Part shown: positions 1-9,786 of the stretch, in pieces | Layout: each line of letters begins with the position of its first letter | Numbering within the stretch: position 1 is the first letter of the stretch | Translations under genes and position numbers: made by a program | Notes under the pieces: model-generated | What the model was told of the DNA's origin: nothing | The model's database searches: none | Seen by the model: the letters and a program-made list of their open reading frames with translations, nothing else | Assembly: GCF_019599185.1 (NCBI RefSeq) | Contig: NZ_JAIEUL010000017.1 | Coordinates: forward strand, 1-64,000 | DNA from: Cryobacterium inferilacus | Lineage (GTDB): Bacteria; Actinomycetota; Actinomycetes; Actinomycetales; Microbacteriaceae | Reading direction: 5' to 3' | Length of the DNA: 64,000 nucleotides

Positions 1-302
1 CCGTTGTCTTCTTGATCGAGTTCCCGAGCGAAGGCGCGGGCTTTTTTTTCGAACTCCACGTCTCGCTTCAACATCGCTGCCTCACGCTCAAGGTCCCGAA
101 TCCGTCGCTGCGCGGCACCGGTCATCTCGCCGGCCGGATCGATCTCCTCCAGCCGGGCCGCGTTCACCCAACCCCACAACGTGGTCCGATCAATTCCGAG
201 CTCGACGGCGACCCGGTTGACCGACCCGCCGGGCTCTTTCACCCGACGGATCGCATCCGCCCTTATCTCAGGGGTAAACCGCCCGTACTTTCGATGTGCC
301 AT
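1..302 (-). CDS. IS3-family transposase OrfA (3' end beyond the window)
   Basis: Translated from the ATG at 302-300 the frame stays open to the left edge for 100 codons, starting MAHRKYGRFTPEIRADAIRR. This is the typical OrfA layout: an N-terminal helix-turn-helix (residues about 10-50, with GIDRTTLWGWV) followed by a leucine-zipper-like charged helix (RRIRDLEREAAMLKRDVEFEKKA). OrfA binds the IS ends, and a -1 frameshift normally yields the OrfAB transposase carrying the DDE domain. A run of eight A on the coding strand (complement of 42-49) in the codons GAA AAA AAA GCC is a plausible slippery site. The stop codon and OrfB are outside the window. Confidence 0.85.
   Translation of the reverse strand, partial: MAHRKYGRFTPEIRADAIRRVKEPGGSVNRVAVELGIDRTTLWGWVNAARLEEIDPAGEMTGAAQRRIRDLEREAAMLKRDVEFEKKARAFARELDQEDN
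42..49 (-). other. candidate -1 frameshift (slippery) site of IS3 orfA/orfB
   Basis: Eight consecutive A on the minus strand, in zero frame GAA-AAA-AAA-GCC, about 15 codons before the left edge. IS3 elements produce their transposase by -1 slippage on A-rich heptamers near the orfA end (established knowledge). Whether orfB overlaps here in the -1 frame cannot be seen. Confidence 0.45.
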
Positions 303-357
303 AACAACAATCCAATCAAATCTCATATGGACTGTCCGGAAACACCGGGTCACCGCA

Positions 358-399
358 GCCTGTTCTGGGCTCGTTTCCGAAAAACAGCAGGAGTTATGC
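358..399 (+). repeat. half copy of an 81-bp palindromic repeat, cut by the IS3 end
   Basis: These 42 bases align without gaps to the reverse complement of about 48335-48376, with 34 of 42 positions identical by hand count. The match ends in the arm GCAGGAGTTATGC (387-399). The complementary arm expected to the left is absent, because the IS3 end lies there instead. See the full copy at 48335-48415. Confidence 0.7.
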
Positions 400-515
400 C
401 TTCGAACGGGGCGGGAGTCGATCCGGGGGCAGGAGTGGGATGAGTCCCGCCTGCGCTGAGCCCCGTCCGCAGCCCCGGCTAGGCTCGGATGCAGCACCTC
501 GACCCTGGAGAGCCC

Positions 516-1145
516 GTGGCCCACTCGTATCCGTTGTATGTGAACGTGCTGGCGCAGTGTTTCTGCTGCCGGTCACTGCAGCCGTTCCACTTCAGTTCGG
601 CGACCGACCAGGTGGTCTGCGCGCACTGCCTGCGGCACCTCGGGCCAGAGAAGGCCGAGCAGCGCGACACCGATCACGTGACGCTCTGGTTGGGGCAGTT
701 CGCCGCGCAGCAGCAGACCCTGCAGGAGCTGGAGGCCACCACCACCGCGACGATCAGTGAGCGGGACTCCGAGATCGCCGCGCTCACGGCCCAGGTCGCC
801 GACCTTACCGGCATCGTGGCCGGCCGGTTCGACCGCGGCCCCGACGCCGCCCTGCGCGGTCTGCTCGAGACCGAGGTGCTCAAGCGTGCCGAGCGCAAGG
901 CCGAGCTGGGCCAACGCCGCACGGATGCCGCCATGACGGCGCTCTGGGAGATCGACCGGCTGCACCGGGTGGCGCCCGAGGATCCGCAGCACTGCGGATG
1001 CGGCAAGTCGGCCGCCAAGTGCCCAGAGGCCAGGGCACTGAATTCGGTGCGTCAGGCGCTGGGCGACTGGGAGGCGAGAAACCTCAAGCTGCACGCCGCA
1101 GGCCAGCGGCACGCGCTGCCGGCCGGGCATCCCGCGCTGGCCTGA
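516..1145 (+). CDS. hypothetical zinc-ribbon/coiled-coil protein
   Basis: No family is recognised. The 209-residue protein starts at GTG 516, chosen because GGAG at 505-508 is well placed; an in-frame ATG at 489 has no such site. Near the N-terminus lies a four-cysteine module (CFCC at residues 15-18, CAHC at 36-39) typical of a zinc ribbon. A charged Ala/Glu-rich segment at about 60-125 is likely coiled coil. A second Cys cluster follows at about 163-174 (HCGCG then KC). No membrane segment or signal peptide is visible, so it is probably cytoplasmic, with metal binding or nucleic-acid/protein contacts as inference. It stands alone between the IS3 end and the gluconate genes. Codon use matches its neighbours. 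Confidence 0.6.
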   Translation: MAHSYPLYVNVLAQCFCCRSLQPFHFSSATDQVVCAHCLRHLGPEKAEQRDTDHVTLWLGQFAAQQQTLQELEATTTATISERDSEIAALTAQVADLTGIVAGRFDRGPDAALRGLLETEVLKRAERKAELGQRRTDAAMTALWEIDRLHRVAPEDPQHCGCGKSAAKCPEARALNSVRQALGDWEARNLKLHAAGQRHALPAGHPALA

Positions 1146-1250
1146 CCGCCCTGATCAGCCGGCCCCGCGCATCCGCTGCGCGCACCCGCGCCCGTTGGGG
1201 ACAGCCGGGACCAGCTTGGGAACAGTGGGGAGCGGACGGTGCGCGGAGAG

Positions 1251-1829
1251 CTAGACCGGCGGGCGGCCCACAGAGGACTGGCCGGGCGCCGGGGCGCCCA
1301 GGGTGGAGGAGCCGGGGCTGGGCGTCAGGCCCAGACGGCGCACGATCTCGGCGGCCTCTTCGGCGGGCTTCCTGCCCGCGTCGATGGTGACCGCGTTCTC
1401 GTCTGGCTCGGGTGGCTCCAGCGCCTCCACCTGCGAGTCGAGCAGCGAGGTGGGCATGTAGTGGTCGTGCCGGGTAGCCAGACGGCGTCCGATCAGGTCT
1501 TTTGATCCGGTGAGGTGCACGAAGACGACGTTGTGCTCGCGTAGCACGTCGCGGTAGCGACGCTTGAGCGCCGAGCAGGTGATGATGCCGGGCACCCCGG
1601 CCATGGTGTGCTCGATGATCCACGACGAGATCGTGTCGAGCCAGGGCGCGCGGTCCTCGTCGGTGAGCGGCTCACCGGCGCTCATCTTGTCGATGTTCTC
1701 CTGCGGGTGCAGGTCGTCGCCCTCTTCGAGGTCCCAGCCGAGTTGCCCGGCCAGGATGCCCGCCACGGTGGACTTGCCGGAGCCGGAGATTCCCATCACC
1801 ACGAGCACGGGCTGCTGATTCTCAAACAT
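1251..1829 (-). CDS. gntK: gluconokinase
   Basis: Phosphorylates D-gluconate to 6-phosphogluconate with ATP, feeding the pentose phosphate pathway. The 192-residue protein begins MFENQQPVLVVMG and has the P-loop GISGSGKST at residues 12-20. It also has EEGDDLHP at about 35, the family's substrate-binding region, and ITCSALKRRYRD at about 80-92, all hallmarks of the GntK/shikimate-kinase-like fold. The ATG at 1829 is preferred over a start 33 bases upstream because family members begin just before the first beta strand. The last 25 or so residues are a Pro/Gly/Ser-rich extension. The gene is divergent from the GntR-type regulator at 2111, which probably controls it. Confidence 0.92.
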   Translation of the reverse strand: MFENQQPVLVVMGISGSGKSTVAGILAGQLGWDLEEGDDLHPQENIDKMSAGEPLTDEDRAPWLDTISSWIIEHTMAGVPGIITCSALKRRYRDVLREHNVVFVHLTGSKDLIGRRLATRHDHYMPTSLLDSQVEALEPPEPDENAVTIDAGRKPAEEAAEIVRRLGLTPSPGSSTLGAPAPGQSSVGRPPV

Positions 1830-1971
1830 GGCCGGCCATCGCCTCAATCGCGGGGGTGACATTCATCTCGACATCCGTTCCGAGCCCGCGTCCCTGCGAC
1901 CTCATCGTCATTGTGTTGAACACGTGCACCCGTCGCGGTGCCGGATGCGGCATAGTGAGGGAAGGCGTACG

Positions 1972-1995
1972 TAATCTGATTAATCTGATTAATTG
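1972..1995. promoter_or_regulatory. candidate operator, tandem TAATCTGAT repeats in the gntK/gntR divergent region
   Basis: Two perfect direct copies of TAATCTGAT (1972-1980 and 1981-1989) are followed by TAATT. This is an AT-rich island in a very GC-rich region. It lies between the divergent gntK start (1829) and the regulator start (2111), where a GntR/FadR-type repressor would be expected to bind. The assignment to this regulator is inference. Confidence 0.45.
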
Positions 1996-2110
1996 GAAGT
2001 GTGTCACAACCACGATGATCCGGTCAAGGTCTTCGGGGTACGACCTGCGATGACGCAGGCCGGGACGAATCGACGCGACGAGTTCGCGCCGGGTGAGTGA
2101 GGTGTGACGG

Positions 2111-2842
2111 ATGGCCGCAGCGGGCGAGGAAACACGGCGTGACCGGGGGCTGCACGCCCTGGTGGTGAACACCCTGGGGCAGGAGGTGGTCGACGGCAGT
2201 TACGCGCCCGGCGACATCCTCAACCTGGACCGGCTCAGCGAGAGGTTCGCCGTGTCCCGGTCGGTGCTGCGTGAGGCCCTGCGGGTGCTGCAGTCGGTCG
2301 GGATGGTGGAACCTCGCCAGCGGGTGGGCACCCAGGTGCTCTCCCGGCAGCACTGGGAGCTGCTCAACCCCCTCGTGATCGAGTGGCGGGGCCGGGGGGA
2401 CTACTTCGCCCAGATGCGCGAGATGCTGCAGCTGCGCCTGGGCATCGAGCCCGTGGCCGCCCGGCTGAGCGCCCAGGTGATGACGCCGGCAGAGCGCCAG
2501 GAGCTCGCCGGGGTGGCCGCCGTGATGGTGGCTGCGGACCACGACAACGAGGGTCGGCGCTACCTCGAGGCGGATGTCGAGTTCCACACCCTGGTGCTGC
2601 GGGGTTCCGGCAACACGGTGATGGCGCACTTCGCCCACACCGTGGCGGCACTGCTGCGCACCCGGGAGCAGGAGAAGCGGTACACGGTGACCGACTACAC
2701 CCCGGCATCCGCGCACCGGCACAGTGCCCTGGCCGCCGCCATCGTCGCGGGCGATGCGGATGCCGCCTACTCGGCCGCGTACGCCACCCTCGAGGCCACC
2801 CTCGTCGAGTTCGGCCGCGAGGCCGGCGATACCCCGGGCTGA
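2111..2842 (+). CDS. gntR: GntR/FadR-family transcriptional regulator (probable gluconate regulator)
   Basis: The 243-residue protein has an N-terminal winged helix-turn-helix (about 15-80, with LSERFAVSRSVLREALRVLQSVGMV, the GntR signature). A C-terminal all-helical FCD domain follows (about 100-230), with His and Asp residues (VEFHTLVL, HRHSALAAAI) that in this subfamily often coordinate a metal and contact a sugar acid or carboxylate. It is divergent from gluconokinase, so repression of gntK relieved by gluconate or 6-phosphogluconate is likely (inference). A GAGGTG site precedes the ATG. The gene ends only 19 bases from the convergent GNAT-AAA+ gene. Confidence 0.85.
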   Translation: MAAAGEETRRDRGLHALVVNTLGQEVVDGSYAPGDILNLDRLSERFAVSRSVLREALRVLQSVGMVEPRQRVGTQVLSRQHWELLNPLVIEWRGRGDYFAQMREMLQLRLGIEPVAARLSAQVMTPAERQELAGVAAVMVAADHDNEGRRYLEADVEFHTLVLRGSGNTVMAHFAHTVAALLRTREQEKRYTVTDYTPASAHRHSALAAAIVAGDADAAYSAAYATLEATLVEFGREAGDTPG

Positions 2843-2861
2843 CCCCGGGCGCCCTGGCGTT

Positions 2862-4148
2862 TCAGAGCCGGGCGAGCCGCTCGATGTCTTCGAGAAACTC
2901 CGCCGCGACCTGCGCCGACACGGTGGTGCGGGTGCCACGGATGCCGGCCAGATAGTCCGCGGTAGCGGGCCCGCCCGGCGCGTGTTCGTCGGCCCCGGCG
3001 GAGAGGGCGTTCTCGAGGGCCTGCTGTGAGGCGCGTCTGGCGGCGTACTCGATGTCGGCGGGGGAGAAGCCGTCGCTGGCGGCCACGAGCGCCGCGAGGT
3101 CGACGGTTCCGGCGACCGCTGCCGGGATGTACCGCTCCCAGATGGCCTGCCGGGCCGCGGCATCCGGCAACCCGATCGGCACGACGTAGTCGAACCGGCC
3201 GTGCCGCAGGAACGCCGAGTCGAGGGTGCGGATGAAGTTGGTGGCGCAGACGAGCAGCCGCCCCGGCCGCTCGCGGAAGGCCGGGATGAGCTTGAGCAGC
3301 TCATTGGTGACCCCCTGCAGCGGCGAGGGCGGTTCACCGCCGCGCTGGGCGGCGATCTCCTCGACCTCGTCGATGAACACCACCACGTGGTCGAGATCGT
3401 CGATGCGTTGGAAGGTCGACCGCAGCGCCCCGGCCAGGCCCTGCGGGTCGCTGGCCAGCCGGGACGGGAAGACCTCGACGAACGGCCAGTCCAGCCGGGA
3501 GGCGATGGCCTTGGCGAAGGTGGTCTTGCCGGTGCCGGGCGGGCCGAAGAGCACCACGGCCCGAGGCGGCACGACACCGTACTGCTCGGCCATCTCCGGG
3601 CGGGCCAGGGGCATCACCAGGCGCCGTTCGAGCAGTTCCTTCTCGTGCACCATGCCGCCCACACTCGCCCACAGGTCTCGCGGCAGGATGCGCCCACCCA
3701 GGTCGGCCAGGGCCCGGATCTCCTCGCCCTGCACCGGGATGCGGCGCTCGAAGTAGCTGAGGTGGTTCTTGATCTCGAAGCCGCGGTTGAGAAACGCGTC
3801 CACCCGGGTGGCGGTCTCCGGCATCAGCGCGGACAGCTTGGTCAGGCCGTGCGGCGCCATCCGTCGCTCGAGGGCGGCGAGCAGGGCCGAGCCGATGCCC
3901 CGGCTCTGCCACGGCCCGGTCGTGGCCAGGAACACGATCCAGCCCTGCGCATGCGCGGCCCGGCCGACCGCGGCGCCGACCACCTCGTCGCCGTGCACGG
4001 CCACCACCGCGTCGTCCTTCTGACAGGAGGCCAGCACCTCGGAGAGCCCGTAGACCGGGTCGGTGCTGGTCGCGGCGATCTCCTCCCACAGGCGCAGGAT
4101 GCCGTCCAGGTCGTCGGTGTGAAAGTCACGGATGCGCCACTTCGTCAT
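2862..4148 (-). CDS. fusion of GNAT acetyltransferase and AAA+ ATPase
   Basis: The 428-residue two-domain protein starts MTKWRIRDF at 4148; the in-frame ATG 27 bases upstream is less likely. Residues 1-145 form a GNAT acetyltransferase, with an acetyl-CoA loop WQSRGIGSALLAALERRM at about 90-107. Residues about 165-430 form an AAA+ ATPase with Walker A GPPGTGKTT, Walker B VVVFIDEVEEIA, sensor-1 CATNF and an arginine-rich HGRFD box, close to the FtsH/Cdc48-like clade. The join suggests ATP-driven remodelling coupled to acetylation of a protein or small molecule, but no substrate can be inferred. It is transcribed alone. Similar fusions occur in actinobacterial genomes; their role is not known to me. 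Confidence 0.85.
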   Translation of the reverse strand: MTKWRIRDFHTDDLDGILRLWEEIAATSTDPVYGLSEVLASCQKDDAVVAVHGDEVVGAAVGRAAHAQGWIVFLATTGPWQSRGIGSALLAALERRMAPHGLTKLSALMPETATRVDAFLNRGFEIKNHLSYFERRIPVQGEEIRALADLGGRILPRDLWASVGGMVHEKELLERRLVMPLARPEMAEQYGVVPPRAVVLFGPPGTGKTTFAKAIASRLDWPFVEVFPSRLASDPQGLAGALRSTFQRIDDLDHVVVFIDEVEEIAAQRGGEPPSPLQGVTNELLKLIPAFRERPGRLLVCATNFIRTLDSAFLRHGRFDYVVPIGLPDAAARQAIWERYIPAAVAGTVDLAALVAASDGFSPADIEYAARRASQQALENALSAGADEHAPGGPATADYLAGIRGTRTTVSAQVAAEFLEDIERLARL

Positions 4149-4203
4149 CGGCCTCTCCCTCGGTCGTGAGGTCACTATGCCACCCTCCGGCCCAGCCGGA
4201 GGG

Positions 4204-5262
4204 TCAGCGCAGGTTGTCGACCGAGACCAGCCCGTCGTGGCGGCGGCCGTCGAAGATGATCGTGGGGATCTTCAGGGTGTGGATGTCGTCTTCGACGAGG
4301 GACTTGTTGGCGGCGATGATGTCGGTCACGGAGTCAGAGGCGGCCTCGGTCACGACCGCGTCGACCTCGGCGGCGGTGAGGCCGAACTCGTCCAGCCACT
4401 CGACCAGGGTCGTGGTGACCTCATCGGCGTCCATCGTGTTGATGGTTTCCTGCCACGGCAGGCCGGCATCCGTCTTCTCGGTGAAGATGCGCTCGAGCAC
4501 CTGCCAGTCGACCGGGGTCTCTGCGCCAGGCAACGGGTGCAGCCGGAGCGCCTCGAGGTACTGGGTCACCAGCAGGGAGTTGGGGAACTTGTAGCCCTCC
4601 GTGCCCGCGATCGGGTAGGCGATGTAGGTGAGGTTGTAGTTGTTCTCGAAGCCGGCCTCCTCGATGTTCGCAAAGAGCGCCTTGCAGAAGGTGCAGCCGG
4701 GATCGATGACCTCGACGGCGACGGGGTTGGCGGCGTCCTCGGTGAGGTAGCTGGCGTTGGCGGGCAGGTAGTCCTCTGCGGTCCAGGTCTGGGTGCGGGC
4801 CGGGATGGCCGCGAAGGTCTCGCCCAAGCTCGCGAACTCGTTGCCGAACGCGCCGAGCACGTCGAAGGCGGCCAGCGACGCCATGAACCCCGGTGTCTCC
4901 TCCGGGATCGAGCAGGCCTCAGCGCCCAGGGTGCAGGATGCCGAGTCCTGCTTGTTGCAGGTGCCGTAGACGTAGAGGTTGACGCCGCTCTTGACCACCG
5001 TGTAGCCCGACCAGATGGTGGTGACGATGACGAGCACGGCGAGGATCTCAAGACCAATGCCGGCCGGCTTCACCAGGCCGGGCCGGCGAACCGCTATGGG
5101 TGCGAGCAGGTGATCCTTGATGTCCTGCTTGAAGGTGGTGTCGCAGGGCCGGAAGGTGACCCGCCGCACTGTGCAGTTCCAGGCCGTGCCGACGTAGCGC
5201 CGGTACCGCGCCGAGAAGGCGGCCATGACGATGAGGACGATGAAAGCCGCGATACAGAACAC
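4204..5262 (-). CDS. membrane-anchored thioredoxin-like protein (CxxC)
   Basis: The 352-residue protein has two hydrophobic segments (residues about 2-16 and 70-90) bracketing a basic cytoplasmic loop with two cysteines (WNC and FRPCDTTF). A long extracytoplasmic domain follows. It carries the redox motif DPGCTFCKALF at about residues 190-200, in a thioredoxin/DsbA-like context with cis-proline region KIPTIIF near the end. A further Cys-rich patch (CNKQDSASC, then EAC) lies just after the second membrane segment. The GTG start directly follows the TAA of the upstream PLP-enzyme gene, so the two are translationally coupled. A thiol or persulfide exchange role at the membrane is inference. A TlpA- or DsbA-type oxidoreductase is the closest named class. 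Confidence 0.75.
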   Translation of the reverse strand: MFCIAAFIVLIVMAAFSARYRRYVGTAWNCTVRRVTFRPCDTTFKQDIKDHLLAPIAVRRPGLVKPAGIGLEILAVLVIVTTIWSGYTVVKSGVNLYVYGTCNKQDSASCTLGAEACSIPEETPGFMASLAAFDVLGAFGNEFASLGETFAAIPARTQTWTAEDYLPANASYLTEDAANPVAVEVIDPGCTFCKALFANIEEAGFENNYNLTYIAYPIAGTEGYKFPNSLLVTQYLEALRLHPLPGAETPVDWQVLERIFTEKTDAGLPWQETINTMDADEVTTTLVEWLDEFGLTAAEVDAVVTEAASDSVTDIIAANKSLVEDDIHTLKIPTIIFDGRRHDGLVSVDNLR

Positions 5263-6492
5263 TTAGGAGAGGCCCTTCATCAGCCGAGCGAGGGCGTGCG
5301 TGGCCGAGTCGATGTCTGACTCTGTCGTGTGCAGGCCGAGGGAGAAGCGCAGCAGCGGGGGCAGCCCGAGCTGTTCCTTGAGGTAGTGGTGGGCGCAGAA
5401 ATAGCCGCTGCGCACCATCACCTGTGAGCGGGAGAGGAACACCGCGAGTCGGTGCGAGTCCTGGGTGGGCGCGTACACGCTGATCACCGGGCTGGCCGCG
5501 GTGTTCAGCAGGGTGAGCCCGGGGATGCCGACCAGGCCGGCATGGAGCCGGGTGGACAGGGCGTCGATGTGCTCGGCGGGCGACAACCCGCCGGGGCGGA
5601 CGCTGCCCAGCCAGTCGATCGCCCGGCCGAGCGCGATGATTTCGCCCCAGGCCTGCAGCCCGGGCTCGAGTAGCGCGCCGGGGTCGCCCCGTACGAGGTC
5701 GAAGTCCTCTTCGCGCACGTCCTGCACCATGCCGCCGCCGACGAAGCCGAGTTCCAGCGAGGTGAGCAGCTCGTGCCGCGCCACGACCACGCCGAGGCTC
5801 GCGCCGTACATCTTGTGGGCGGAGAAGCAGACCGCATCCGCCTCGGTCTTCTGCAGCAGCGCGCGGCTGTGGCCCATGGCCTGGGCGGCGTCGACGATGA
5901 CGATGCCGCCGCGGGCGTGGGTGTCGCGCACGAGGTCGGTGAGGTTGCCGAGTTGGCGGCCGTCGATGTTGGAGGTGGCGTTGACGACGACGACGGCTCT
6001 CTCCAACTGAGCGGGCTCGTAGAGCAGCGCGCCGTCGACGGCGCGGTCGAGCACCAGCCGTTCCACACCCAGCCGTCTGGCGGCCGTGATGGTGGGCAGG
6101 AACACCGAGTTGTGTTCGATGTGGCTGGTGACGACCCGGCCGAAGCGGCCCTGCGGCAACTGCTGCAGAAGCAGGTTGAGACCGTAGGTGGTGTTGAGGG
6201 TGAACGAGACGGCGTGGCTCTTAGTCGAGAGACCGAGCAGGTCGAGCACGGCCCGGCGGGTGTCGGCCACGGCGTGGTCGACCTTCTGGCCCCAGGCGTA
6301 CTTCACCCGGCCGCCGCAGGCGTTGTAGCTGGTGTAGTACTCCGTGACCGCGTCGATCACGCTCTGCGGGCGCAGGCTCTGGCAGGCGGCATCGAGGTAG
6401 ATCTCGCCCGGCTGCAGGTAACCGAAATCGCCTGTGCGGCCCGTGTCGAGCGGCTCGACGGCGGGTCTGCGAAACAGCGTGCTGCGTTTCAT
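5263..6492 (-). CDS. class V aminotransferase / cysteine desulfurase-like PLP enzyme
   Basis: The 409-residue fold-type I PLP enzyme has the family landmarks in order: SHIEHNS (about 120), IVIVDAAQAMGHSRA with the PLP Asp (about 198-212), FSAHKMYG with the Schiff-base Lys (about 224-231), and SGYFCAHHY (about 367-375). In the last, Cys occupies the loop position used by SufS/CsdA desulfurases to carry the persulfide. It therefore probably abstracts sulfur from cysteine, although class V members also include kynureninase-like and isopenicillin epimerase-like enzymes. It is not accompanied by SufU, SufBCD or IscU. Its stop abuts the start of the membrane CxxC protein, suggesting that protein as partner. 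A strong hairpin lies just upstream of its GGAGATC ribosome site. Confidence 0.85.
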   Translation of the reverse strand: MKRSTLFRRPAVEPLDTGRTGDFGYLQPGEIYLDAACQSLRPQSVIDAVTEYYTSYNACGGRVKYAWGQKVDHAVADTRRAVLDLLGLSTKSHAVSFTLNTTYGLNLLLQQLPQGRFGRVVTSHIEHNSVFLPTITAARRLGVERLVLDRAVDGALLYEPAQLERAVVVVNATSNIDGRQLGNLTDLVRDTHARGGIVIVDAAQAMGHSRALLQKTEADAVCFSAHKMYGASLGVVVARHELLTSLELGFVGGGMVQDVREEDFDLVRGDPGALLEPGLQAWGEIIALGRAIDWLGSVRPGGLSPAEHIDALSTRLHAGLVGIPGLTLLNTAASPVISVYAPTQDSHRLAVFLSRSQVMVRSGYFCAHHYLKEQLGLPPLLRFSLGLHTTESDIDSATHALARLMKGLS

Positions 6493-6502
6493 TGATCTCC
6501 AC

Positions 6503-6554
6503 TCCCGGCTCAGCTTAGATTCGTCGCTGAGCCGGGAACGGGGACCAAAGTCCC
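6503..6554 (-). promoter_or_regulatory. structured leader or terminator between uvrA and the desulfurase-like gene
   Basis: A perfect 12-bp stem (TCCCGGCTCAGC at 6503-6514 with its complement at 6526-6537, loop of 11) lies directly upstream of the ribosome site at about 6494-6500. A second small hairpin GGGAC-CAAA-GTCCC sits at 6541-6554. No T run follows, so it is either a U-less actinobacterial terminator for uvrA or a regulatory 5' leader of the downstream pair. Confidence 0.55.
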
Positions 6555-6576
6555 GTTTGACCGGGGAGGATACTCT

Positions 6577-9177
<2,601 letters not shown>

Positions 9178-9264
9178 TCGAACGACTATAGTTCGGCCCA
9201 CTGACATTCCGGCCTCACTGGGCGCGTATCGTGGAGAGGTTGACCCAGAAAGGCCCCTCTTACG

Positions 9265-9678
9265 ATGCGTCGCACCATGTTCAAGTCCAAGATCCACCGC
9301 GCCACCGTGACGCACTCCGCCCTGCACTACGTGGGCTCGCTGACCGTCGACCTCGACCTGCTCGACGCCGCGGACCTGCTGCCGGGCGAACTGGTGAGCA
9401 TCGTGAACGTGAACAACGGTGCCCGCTTCGAGACCTACCTGATCGCGGGTGAGCGCGGCAGCGGCGTGATCGGCGTGAACGGCGCGGCCGCACGGATGGC
9501 GCACCAGGGCGATCTGGTCATCATCATCTCCTACGCCCAGATGAGCACGAAGAAGGCCAAGGTGTATGTTCCCGCCGTCGTGCACGTGGATGCGAACAAC
9601 GCCATCATCTCGGTGGGCGCCGACCCCGCCGCTGTCGACGGGGATGACGACCTGGAACGCCCGCCCTTCGCGGTCTGA
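9265..9678 (+). CDS. panD: aspartate 1-decarboxylase
   Basis: Pyruvoyl enzyme converting L-aspartate to beta-alanine for pantothenate and coenzyme A. The 137-residue proenzyme begins [16 protein letters not shown] and carries the self-cleavage site YVGS with Gly24-Ser25 exactly as in the family; cleavage turns Ser25 into the pyruvoyl group. Other conserved features are [11 protein letters not shown] and [16 protein letters not shown] upstream serves as a weak ribosome site for the ATG. It is monocistronic, divergent from the UvrA2 gene, with panB and panC not in the window. The acidic C-terminal tail is slightly longer than in Escherichia coli. Confidence 0.95.
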   Translation: MRRTMFKSKIHRATVTHSALHYVGSLTVDLDLLDAADLLPGELVSIVNVNNGARFETYLIAGERGSGVIGVNGAAARMAHQGDLVIIISYAQMSTKKAKVYVPAVVHVDANNAIISVGADPAAVDGDDDLERPPFAV

Positions 9679-9773
9679 CCGACGGGCTCAGGATGCCCAG
9701 ATCACGCCCTGGAGAATCAGCAAAAAAGTTCTCCACAGGTGTGATTTTCCCAACACACGACTTCGATACTGAG

Positions 9774-9786
9774 CTATTCTCACTAC
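9774..9786 (+). promoter_or_regulatory. probable leaderless promoter of the DUF222-HNH gene
   Basis: TATTCT at 9774-9779 resembles a -10 box ending seven bases before the ATG at 9787, and no ribosome-binding sequence precedes that ATG. Transcription starting at or next to the ATG, common in actinobacteria, would explain both. No good -35 box is visible. Confidence 0.4.

Larger units (their letters stand above)
1..357 (-). mobile_element. IS3-family insertion sequence, one end (partial, runs off the left edge)
   Basis: The stretch holds the start of an IS3-type orfA on the minus strand plus about 55 bases of terminal sequence. The terminal sequence, read on the minus strand, begins around 357-352 with TGCGGTGACCCGG followed by a GTTTCCGGACAG-like run, which resembles IS3-family terminal repeats (family knowledge; exact end inferred). 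The proposed border at about 357 is supported independently because homology to another repeat in this window starts at 358. The other end, orfB and any target duplication lie outside the window. Confidence 0.75.

Noticed and set aside
2024..3577. 517-codon minus-strand frame across gntR and the AAA+ gene
   Set aside because: It runs out of frame through the GNAT-AAA+ gene and antisense to gntR, both of which have full family motifs.
9709..9734. TGGAGAA/TTCTCCA inverted repeat after panD as an intrinsic terminator
   Set aside because: The seven-bp stem has a 12-base A-rich loop and no following T run, so terminator function is not supported.
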